Of a stretch of DNA of 64,000 bases, positions 42,901 through 54,900 are shown one piece after another. The stretch lies in contig JAYKKI010000004.1 of the NCBI GenBank assembly GCA_039881145.1, positions 47,141,001 to 47,205,000 of the forward strand. The letters run 5' to 3'. The first letter of the stretch is position 1. Each line of letters begins with the position of its first letter. The stretch comes from Druceiella hillmani. Lineage: Eukaryota > Arthropoda > Insecta > Lepidoptera > Hepialidae. Made by a program: the position numbers and the translations under genes. The notes beneath the pieces are model-generated. The model was given only the letters and a program-made list of their open reading frames with translations. It was not told the DNA's origin and ran no database searches.

Positions 42901-45900
42901 AATTGTCGTATAGATTTGAAACTTGGAAAATTTATGTAATTCTGATGACTATACTATAATATGGACAATACAATATATCGACCTGATACTAAGGAGGAGG
43001 GGAGTTGGTCATAAAAATCTCTCAATGGCTAACCGTGAACCTGTTGAGTTTGACTTGTATCGAAGAGCCTTTTGGTATTATTGTAATCAGAAAGAACTGA
43101 TGATGAAGGGATAGGTGATCGTGGGAACTTCTCAATATGTGACAGTAAACGTATTGAGATTGGACTCGTTTGATTTGTCTCTATGGCTCGTTTGTATACA
43201 AAACTATATTTTGTAATATTATACAAAAGTTTGCTTATATTATTAATGTAATATTATAATTACAGTAATATTTATAAATTGTTACAAAAATTTTGTTGTT
43301 AATATGTTATTCAATTTTTTATATTCTTATCATATACTTTATCATCTTTGCGGAGCAAAGGGCATTCACTGTGCTGTGTTACGCATCCTACCTGGATGCA
43401 CTAGGGTCTTGATATTGCATCTGAATATTTTGACTTTCATTTTTTGTGTCAGTTTCTGCGACTGCTGTACTGAGCGGAGTTGCACGAAGATTGTCCTAGT
43501 TTTGATGATTTGTGACCTAAAAACTGTTAAAGCTACTTTTGGAAGAGCTTGAAGAACTGGCAAAGTTCTCCAGTTCCTTCCATATCTGACACGGTACTTC
43601 CGAGACACATGGATTAGTGGAAAAGTTTTACTTGTTCTGTCCCTAGCAGTAATAATGTTGTATTCTTCACACCACTCCTCATTTTTTAAATCTTCTATGT
43701 GTTAATTTTAAGACCAATCTATGCTGTCTATTTCTGTAAGTCTGGTATTCAAGCATATTTATATTTATTGTGAAATGTCTTATTTACTCTTTTTCGAATC
43801 TATGAATAAATAATTGATCTTAAAATATACCATACTTTGGTGGTAATGCTTAATTTCCTCCAAGACAAAGCTTATAGTGTTATTTTTTCACACGGTACAG
43901 TGGACAACTGTTATTGAAGTGTATTTATATTTATTGTGAAGTTAGACTACTCTCGAATCTGAATTTTTGAATCTATGAATATGAGTATTTATATTTATTG
44001 TAAAGTTAGACTACTCTTGAATCTATGAATGACTTTGTATATCTTTTTTCCTAAATGGCTGATAATGTCTCTCAACTTGACAGTAAATTAAGTTATTTTT
44101 CTTTTCATAAAAATTAAAAAATAATAATACTTTTCCATTCTCTAACATTAAAAAGATGTTCCGGCTGCTAACAAATTTCTATCCTTTAACTGGACATGTA
44201 TATCACTTAAAGATATCTTTTTCAGAAAAGGTGAAAAACTGATTACCGTATCCCTATGTACTGCAGGAGTTTTCTGTATTGATCAATGCTTTTTAAATGC
44301 AGATAGAAGAAAGATGTTACAGGAATCTAGTGTTTTGATCGTATAATGGGGCTGAAAATTGGATTTTTGTAGTTATTGCCGTATTGCTTAACAATGTTTG
44401 TATTTTTTTGTTAATTGGAGTCGAATCTGTGTTGATGAATTTTGTTTTTAGTTGGCGATCTTTTGAAGAGTCAATATAAATTTAAATGTAATAGTATTTT
44501 GAATTTATATTATAATAATCGAACTCATAGGGGTACATTGGCTGATAAATTAGCAAGAAAACTCTCAATTGAGTCCCCAAATCAAACATTTTTTTTTTTT
44601 ATAATAGGATATATAACAACACCATACTTTAAAAAGTACAAACTAATGACAACCTTTTATGTCCCTTAATTATATATTTCTAATAAAATTATCTTATAAA
44701 ATAGTAACACAACTTAAAAAATATAGGAACCTTCCGTTCTATGTAAAATAATTTTAAAGATAGAATAGTTTTAAGTATCGTGTACATTGGGTATGACAAT
44801 ATCTATAAAAATAGTCTTAGCTTTTAACTTTATTTTTTTTTTTGGAAATGTAGTCTGTTACAGTGGCCGTTTAATAAAAAGGAATAGCCTGCCAGCAATG
44901 TCTGTTTAACAGGTGGTTAGGTAAACATGATGTTAACAGTTGATGCAAAATGATTGACTACTTTCTCATTGTAGGTAGTGTGATCGTGTTGTGTGATTAA
45001 TCAATAAAAGTGACAGTAATATTGATTTAATTACTAGAAAAGAACCTGGCTTCGCTCAGATGATTTTCGTCTTTCGGAATCAGTGCAGTGCAGAGCATGA
45101 ACGTGAATGCTTATGAATGCAAACACACGAATGTGAATGACCAAAAAAACCTGCTTGCTGTCAACTTTTCTGGACGGATTTTGCACTTATTTATTGAAAT
45201 TACGCGATAATTTGTATTTTAGGAATACAGGTCCTCAGAATGGTTCATTTGCTATGCTCTTAAATTGAGTGTGCGTTTGAAGGTCTTACATACCCTTGTA
45301 CGAAATTATTATTTCTTTACAGTTTTTTTTTGTAAATAAGCCTTTACCAGTTTTTGGTCGCAATTCATGTTTAACATTGTTATTGCTTCCATTTTTTCTT
45401 CAGGCTCTAACTTTCTTTGTTCTGGCATATTTTCAAAAAGTTCTCTGTTTACAGGATGGTTGTGGTTTTCTATCATGTGTACAATTTTGAGTTTGGTGCC
45501 ATCGTTATTCAAAGAAATCTTAATAGATATAGGGCAGTTATCCTTATAAGTAGAAGATCGCCCTAATCCACTACTTTCGAACTAAAACCTTTTCGAACCT
45601 AATGTAATATTTTAATTTCGGGTTGAAATTTTTTTCATTCATATTTAATTTTTCTATTGTTTGACTATCCCGTTTTCACAGTTGCACACAGTTTTCAGTT
45701 TTGTAGTTTTTGATATATTGATCAAGTGGCAAGATCAAGCATGTTGCTATCTTTGCTACGGTACTGGTAAGATGGTATACTCAAAATGTATGCTTTAACT
45801 CAATGCAATAAAGTAACACATTCCAATGGCTTAACCTGTGGCAGAATATTTTTTGCCGTTAGTCTGCCACTATTGTAACTATACTCACTATGCTAATAAT

Positions 45901-48900
45901 GTGTATATTAAAATATGAACCTTATCAATTTGCGTTAAGGAATAATTTTAATCACTAATAATTTTTAAAAGACCTCTAGTCGCTTGATAATTTTATTTAC
46001 TGAACGACCACTGGTGGCAGCTAGACACTTTCTTTTTTTTTATATTGCAAGGTAAAATAAAAAAAAAAGAACTTTCATGAGTATGGTGAACATGGCAAAG
46101 TATGTTGGTAAATGTATATTTAACAACAAAAAATAATCAACTCTATGCTTATGCATATAATATTTTAAATATTCATAATGACACTTTGAGATCATCATTA
46201 TTAAAAATCAAAATAACTTTAAATAATAAATAAACAATTTGGGTTTTTCATTTTTTCACTCGGTAGTTAAGAATGTAAACATTTTAATAGTAATAAAGAG
46301 GTATCATTTAAACGGTTAACAAAGTATTTTTATTTCTGTGAACAGAAAAATGTATTCGGTCAGCCAAAAGGGCTACTCGGTTAGTAACTTATGGTAAAAC
46401 TAATAACATTGCAACTTGACTGCTTCTAATCACCGAATGACAATACACACATGATTGGCTGCTCGTGTCATGCAAACTGCTTTCGCTCCGCCCAAAACGA
46501 ACTCTGCCAATTTTTCAAAACAAAAGTAATCCACAATTAAATGAAACTACGTGATGTAGTATTATTTCTACTTTCTTTAAGTTCTTTACCACGACCTAGG
46601 TTTCGTTGTATTACAACATTTATTGAAATAACGTGATAATCCGCATTTAGGAACAAAGATCTTTGCTAATACCCTGAAGATGTTGTAATACAACGAAACC
46701 TAGGTCGTGGTATAGAACTTAAAGAAAGTAGAAATAATACTACATCACGTAGTTTCATTTAATTGTGAATAATGAATTTCTACAAAATTAACGCCAAATA
46801 TATTCAATAAAAGTAAACCAATAATTTATATTGATAACCATTCTTTTAATATGCATACCTCTCAGATAAACTGCTTATAAACGTGTTTTCTTTACTGACC
46901 AATTGTGAAATCTTGCTAACCAAGTAATTATTTTGCAGCTAGATTTCTTGTTAAGGCAGACACATGATAATACAAGCCGACTGATATTGGTTAAATTGTT
47001 GACAGTTTGTAACATTTTTTGCAGAACAAGGGTTGCAGCCTGATTTTTATTTGTTGCATGCAAAATCTTTGTATGCTGTCCAAATGATATGAAGCCATTA
47101 AGGGTTATTTTTGCTGCAAATCAATTTTAATAATGGTAAACCATTTAATTACTTGGTGTAATAAAGCAATCAATTATCATTATCACCCAAAACGTTTTTA
47201 TAATAAACATCATAATAGGATCGTGGAATGACTTTCTTATCAATTAATTCTTCTCTTACGTGGAGAATCCTCTTTCGCACACAAGCTTTCCTATATGTTT
47301 CCTCTGTGAATGATGTTTTATAGCAAAATGCTTCAGGGTGTTTTTTCTCAACCCTGAGAACCTTGATTTTTTTTTATTGAAATTTGTGCCCCACAATTCT
47401 TGCAAAGCTTTGACGTCATAAAACTTATCATGTGTCATTTCTACGACTGAGTAAGATTTTCCCGTCTTCTTTGCTGTGCCAGTCAAGGTTTTATATTGCT
47501 CTGGTATATAGATTGGACCCGACTGCAAGTTTCTTTTAATTTGTTTCTCAATGACATTATGAACATAGTCACCTTTCATTTTTTAAGTGTCCAAGAGTAA
47601 GTGTATTAAAAACTTGACTCTTAACTTGTTGACAGCATAGCATATACAGACAGCAGAAACTTATTTTTTGTTGACTTGTTGCCTCAATTGTCCGAGTAGA
47701 AAATTATGTCAATTTCTTTAGTAGGATTTTTGTCTACATGAGCTTTAACCTGTCAAGTATGCAGCTGCCGATTTCAACAGCTCCTCTCTTTCCTTCAATT
47801 TCATCCCAAAAGTAGCACACAACTTCTTTTGCCCTTAAATCGCTGATAGTAAAATTAAGGCAGTTGATCCTGGATTTATAAAAGAATAGGGATATTTGTC
47901 CCATTGTAATCTGCAATACTGCCTGCAAGTCGTAAATTATTACGATAATACCACCGGTCCTACTTCTGTCATTTTCTTTTTTAGTTTTTTCTTTCAGATG
48001 CTGTTCATATTCTTGGCTTAACTTGCGTTTTTCTTATAGTTTTGAGTTCTTATACCATTCGCACAATTCACGTTGATTTTTTTTTTGTATCAAAAAAAAT
48101 ATTGAATTCGGTGTTGAATATCCTGTTGAATGTGGAAGACGTGACAAAAGCTAAACCATCCTTTTCACGAAGTTGTTTATGATCCCTGCAGATATCGGCC
48201 AATGATTTATCACTTGAAATAAATTCTCTTGTTGTTTGAGCTCTCAAGTAGTGAACTTCAATCCTTGGAATAGAATTTAGAAAACCTATAACGCCTGTTT
48301 AATTTGTGGATCAATAGTTAGTTGATGGCCGTGTTTTCCTCTTAAATCAGCTTGTATGACTCCTGATTCACACTTCTTGGAAAGTGCCGTTTGTATCGTT
48401 TTATAACTCATGTCAAGACTGGATTTGAAAAACTGTTTGCATACCCTAATTTTGGATCCATTTGAATTTTGGATCCATCAACGTCAAAATAAATGGAGGT
48501 ATTAAGAGCTCTAAAATCTTGTGTACTTGAGTATCGATATTTAGACTTTATTTTTTGCGAGTGTCGTACTACAAATTCGAGATCAATGCCGAGTCCCCAA
48601 AACGCATCAAATAGCTGTTGCTTTGCTATTTCATCGATCTTATCTTTACATTTTAGCTGACATTTTTCTCCACAGGGGCGTCCAACTTTTCTCTCTCGCA
48701 CTTGTATCTTTGATTTCGACAAAGTCTCTTCGATTTCAGTAGGTTTTTCCAGAATTTGTCAGCACTTTTGCAACGTTCGATTTCTCTCTTTTTACCCTTT
48801 TTTACCTCTATCACAGGCTCTTGGGCATTAATTTCAGCAACCATAGCATTTTGAGGGTCAAGTAGTACATGTGCATTATCATCTTCGGTGTCCGACGAGC

Positions 48901-51900
48901 TACTAGAACTTGAAGTCTTAGAGCTACTACTGCCGGTGCTGAACGAAGATAATGATGAACTAGTAGGTACGATGGTGTCTTATTTTTATGAATCAATCGG
49001 AAATTGGGATCCTCATCTGAGTCGTCAATGTCCCTTTCGTCACTTTGAATTGGTGAAATGTAATAATTTGGTGTAGCTGTCTACGGTTGCTTAGACGTGT
49101 TAGGACTGATGTTTTCTTTGTTCCTTTCTACAACCATATTTACTAAAAACTGTTCACAATTCATTCTTTATCTGAAATTTAAAATTTGATAAGTGAAGTT
49201 GAATCTGACGTACACAATTACCATTCGATTCAATGTTTGCAATATAACTGATGGAATCGTCTTGCCATTCTATTCAATGTTTGCAATATAACTGGTGGAA
49301 TCGTCTTACCATTAGATTCAATGTTTGCAATATAACTGCTGGAATCGTCTTACCATTAGATTTAATGTTTGCTATATAACTGGTGGAATCGTCTTACCAT
49401 TCGCCCAGACGATACTATGGAAGTAACTATGCCATCTAATGAATGATGAGGGATATTATTGTGTCCTGTGGTAATGCGGCTGTTATAAGATAAAGTTTGT
49501 TCCTTTTGTTTACAATGCTGGAAAGACTTGTAAGGTTGTTTACACTTATAATAAATATTTGTGTATATTGGTATGGCATAAAATACTAACATGCCATGAC
49601 ATCACTAATAATTTTATCTATGTTATTTACCTATATAGCATTTTTGTCATAATTGAAAAAATTATCTTAAGTTTTATTGGATACACATTTCGGTTTGCCG
49701 ACTGTGAAATGATTCCACATTTCACTGCATTTTCTGCTTAAACTCAGCATATTAAAATATTATTTCAAATCACATACCTAAATAAATATAACATTCAAAC
49801 AATTGGGTACTGCAAAACCGTATTAAAAATTAAAAAATAATTTTTAATATAATTAAATATAATTTTTTTTTAAAGTTAGATAATCGAATCGACAATCAGT
49901 TAAAAGACACCAACTTTGATTTTATGTAGGTTGGTCAATTCATTTCCTTCTTGCAATAAGAAATGTCTGCAGCTAAGATCGGACAAAGATGTAATAATTG
50001 ACTGGTAGTATTTTTTAAACTTCAACAGTGAAGTTCAAAACTCATGCCATACTGAATGTTAAACCTCTGAGATATCAAGGAATATCGTATTCTTCTTCTT
50101 CTCGGTCGTTACACTCTTGGCAGAGTAGTTGTGGTTATAATGTTGAGTGTCTTGCAGATGAGTGATGTGCCACAGGATATCTCTCCATTCCTCTCTATCA
50201 GCTGTTCTCCGGGTGCACTTGTGTAGCAGAACGTCTATGGTTGTCTTCACTTGATCTATCCATCTCATCGGTGTTCTCCCACAGTCTCCCTTCCAGTGGT
50301 CTGGTACCTTACATTTTGCCCTGTATTACCAGGCATTCTATTATGCAGATATGTAGAATTTTATTATGCAGATTTGTACAATATTGGATAAATGTTGTTT
50401 GATACCAAATCTTGGAGTATGGATGCATTGGTACGGAATTCAGTCCACGATACTTTAAGTATTTTCTGCAACACTATATTTCCATGACATGTATTTTTTT
50501 CTCTCGCTTTCACGTAGCGTTCATATCTCTGCGGCGTCGAGGAAAATGGTGAAAATGAATGCTCAGACGAGTCAGGTTTTCGTTATTTTTCTGATGTTAC
50601 TATTCTTCCATATCTTCCTCAGCTTGTCCATAGCAGATCTAGCAATAGTCATAAGCCTTTTAATTTCGTCAGTGCATCCGCCATTATTAAAAATAACCCA
50701 AATAGACATATGATTGAACCATCTCGCAATTTGCTAGTTGGGTAATTTCAGGTGAGTTATCGTTAGCAAGGTAAACAATCATCATCTTCATCTTTTTGCG
50801 ATTAATTTCAATCCAAATTCAAGGCTGACGTTTTCCATCCTTTGCAGTACTTTCCATATGCCGAATACTAGTTGGGAATAAGATAGTGTCATCTGCATAT
50901 CGCAGATTTGAAATTTTTGAGTCACCAATCTTAATTCCATCCATTCAGTTTTCAAGCGTAATTCTCATTGTAAGCTCGGTATAGATGTTAAATAAGAAAT
51001 TATTGTACTGCAATACAGTTTTTGTTCAAGGCATGTTTCATGTTATATACATTTCTATGTATAATTCTGTTCTGTAATGGTGTGTATTTTTGTCTTAATC
51101 CCAATTTATTTTCTGGTATCAAGTTTTCTTAGTTTATTATTGGTAAGAGTCCGGTTACATACTAATATTTTCATTATTTTTACGGGTATTGCAAGTAGGT
51201 TTATTGACATCAGAATTTAGTATCTGCTGGACTTCTCCCAGGTTTTAAGGTCATTATGTCCTGCACTATTTGCCATTGTGAGGGTGCTGCTGAAAGATTG
51301 CATTATAAAATTAGGTTAAGAATCTAAGAGCTTACTTGGTAACTCCCAGAATAATTTGGCAAAGACCACATTGTATCTAAGAGTTATTGATCCATTCTAG
51401 TTTTCAAAAATTATATTTGTTGACTGTATATGTCCTGAGCAGTAGGCCATTGTTCCGTTGCGCTTTATTTTATTCTTCATTAGTATTGCCGAGCCACCGT
51501 GTGCTTTTCTATTCTATATGTTTAGTAGCATGATATACTTTTGATGCGTTTTGGACTTCAGTGACAAATGACGCAAAAGTTATTTATACGTTACATAATA
51601 TAGGTCAGTAGCATTTCCCTTTCATGTCACCACCAACATTTGCTTAAATATACTTCCACGGTACACTACAAACTAATATTTATTATAACGCGAGACAAAT
51701 AAATATTTGAACAGTATTGTCCAATTGGAAGAAATCAATAGTTGTAGGACAAAATGTGGACCATTGTGAATAACGCAAATAAGAGAAATTTGTTTATAAA
51801 ATTACATTTGAAAATATGTTTTGAAATATCCTACTTGAAAAAGGGTGCACTGTGAACAAATTACTTTTTTACTTGTATTATTTACTATTAGTACTTAAGA

Positions 51901-54900
51901 GTTTTATGTTGTTATGCCGTCCACCAAACCTTCATAGGCCAGTGATATTTACAACAATTATAGGTGTCTACGGCATAATTAAATATTGTAACTAAAGGTC
52001 TTGAAAACATTTTTGGGAAGATTAGGCTTATAAGCCTTTAATTTGGTCAACAAATTAAAATAGCTTGTGAAGCTATTTTAAGCAGATAATATAATCATCT
52101 GATAATTATACTCATTTTATAATGAACTTGTAAACGTTAATTCCAGACAACAGTTGGATTGCTATGAGAAAGAGCTGACAATGTCGCTAACGGGTGAAGG
52201 TGTGTCAGGGCAAGCGGGTATGTTGAGTGCCCGTATCCAGAGCCTGGAGAAGTCCCTGCAGGGTTATCGTGACCTCGTCAACAAGTTGGAACAAGACATG
52301 GCTATTAAAGGTTAGTTAGATTTTAGTTAGTGTTGTAGAAGGGCTATGATTACGGAAAGATGAAACATTTTGCTATTTACATTATATATTATTGGAATTT
52401 AAAGAAGTTATGTTAGCATGCCATGGCGGGTTGTCCTGCATATTAACCCTTCAATTCCCATAAGGAACTCTGAGTTAGAAAAAATGTAGTTCTAAATTCC
52501 ACATTTCCATAAAAGAAAGATATATAAAGGAAAAGCCTTTATAAAATTATATAAATTTTGGTATTACTATAAAAAATATAACAATAATTAAATATAAAGC
52601 TAAATTAAAAAGTGAGTAAATAATAAATTGATATTATCGTTAAGTTTGTGCTGAAGGTTTTTTTAGCGTGTCGCACAGAGCGAAAATCGTAGCGCAAAAA
52701 ATATATATTATAAGAGAAAAAATTAATGAATCGAATCGTGATGATCGTGATGATGATGATCACGATTTGATTCACTATTTCTTTCTCTTATAATATATAA
52801 CTCTCTATATGATTGAAATATATTTTATGTTTAAAAACTACCCATAATCTTTTAAAAAAATATGCAAAAATTTAAGTTTATTCATCAAAATTTATTTTGT
52901 CACCTTCGAAGTAATCCCCATTGCTTGCAATACAATTGTGATAACGCTGGACCCACTCTGCCATACACTTGTCTTAGGCTGAAAGTGGTATGGCCTTTAA
53001 TTCCCGCTGCAAATTCCACTTTTTGGCTATGAAGTTGGAGAAAAGTGAAGGGTTGAAAAGAAAATGGTCACCTCCTTCTTAGGATATACCGGTAATTATG
53101 CAACGATTGCTCTAGAAAATAAAAGAACAGTTACTACATGGGAATGTAGATTTAGTTTCGGTGTTTTATCCTGAATTTTACAACATAGTATTATTTTTGA
53201 CTTCAAAGATTAAATAGAAATATCTATAACCAATTTATTGCAGTTAAGCATATTTAATCATTATTCTTTACCCAAAAGCTACATATAAAACCTCCATTAG
53301 TCGGATATTTTTTATAGTTCCAAATAAAATATGCATTTAATATTATTTATTAGAGTCCTGTATAGAATCTTAAAACTAATTTTTGAATTATGACACTTTA
53401 ATATTGGTTCCATTTATTTTCAGCGCAAGATTCTTCGCCAGCATTGGTTGAACAGATGCAGCGTCTTCGTGATGAGGCAGACAATCTGCGGCGGGAGAAT
53501 GAGAGTCTCCGAGCACGCCGTGACCAGCTCGAAATACAATTGGAGTATCGGGCGCTAAAAGGCGACTATGATCCCACGCAGACAAAGGTGGGTGATATAT
53601 ACAATAGTCGTAAATATTAATTTCATAGTAACAAAAGGCTGAATTCTTTTTTCTGTTGCTTTAACCCTTCGAAAGCACAGGCTCAAAACGTGGCAACTGG
53701 TTGCTTCTGATGAAATAATTTATAACTCCATATTTTGATGTTAAATTGCAAAAAAATTTTTTCATATATGCAGAATAAGTGTAGTTATAGAAAGATCACA
53801 GCATTTGTAACATATTTAGATATTGAAAAAATGCCTTTGCATATTTGAAATGCTTTAAAAATTTCAAGGTTTTGGAAATAAATGTTTTGTTTATTTATGA
53901 ATGGGAATATACCAAAAACATTATAATAGCGGTATATAATGTAAACTAGCATAAAATACATTTCCTACTCTAAAAAAAACAACAAATAATATATCAATAT
54001 AAAATATAAAATGATCGTTTTTCAAGTTGTGAAGAAAGTGATAGCGGGAGTGACATTGTAGTGCACTCACAATTTGGCGCAATGCAAATTTTGAGTGATA
54101 ATGATAATAGTGACGATAACAGTTATTTTGCTGATACGGAGGATGTACCGGACTGCGAAAATACGACGTGACCTTGATTTCAGTTTTTGTTATAATTTTT
54201 GTTCACAATATATATTTCCATAATTTTCTTTGTATTTTATTATCCTTGTACAAGTTTTTATTAAGAAAATACCGAAAAAATTATTAAAATTGGATAATTT
54301 TTGGAATAGCTTTCCCGTGGCACTAATATGATTTCATCGACATTTATCTTATAGTTTCCATGTGATACCAATGTAGTGTTATTGGACAGCACAATATTAG
54401 GCAACTGTTGATATTTTAAGGAAAATTAAAAAATGTTATTTTGTAATTTAGATTCGAGTTTGATAATTTAAATTTAAAATAAATTTATTTATTTGAATAG
54501 GTGATACATCTAAGCAACAATCCAGCAGCAGAAGCTCAAAAGCAAGTCCAGTCTGAGTTAGAGGCGGCTCAGGCAGAGGTGAGACACATTTTAGACAGTT
54601 GACTTATTATAAACAAACTTTTTAATTTCAAATATAAAGGTCTGTATATACGGTTGTTTTCTTTAAAAGAATACTATAGTTGAACAAGATATATTAATCA
54701 AGACAGGTAATTTAACTAGGAAATAAAACCTTTTAAATACCAGTACAATTGGCACTATGTGGGTTTTGAGTGCTAACAATTGTATTCATCTTTTTAATGT
54801 ATCAAAACACAAAAATTAGGTTTGCAAATAAAATAATGGGGAAGAACATTAATGTAATAAAATACATTTGCATTGTAATGAGCATTGCACATTTTAATTA

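Noticed and set aside
52440..52470. TTAACCCTTCAATTCCC as a piggyBac terminus
   Set aside because: No matching inverted end followed by TTAA nearby; TTAA is frequent here.
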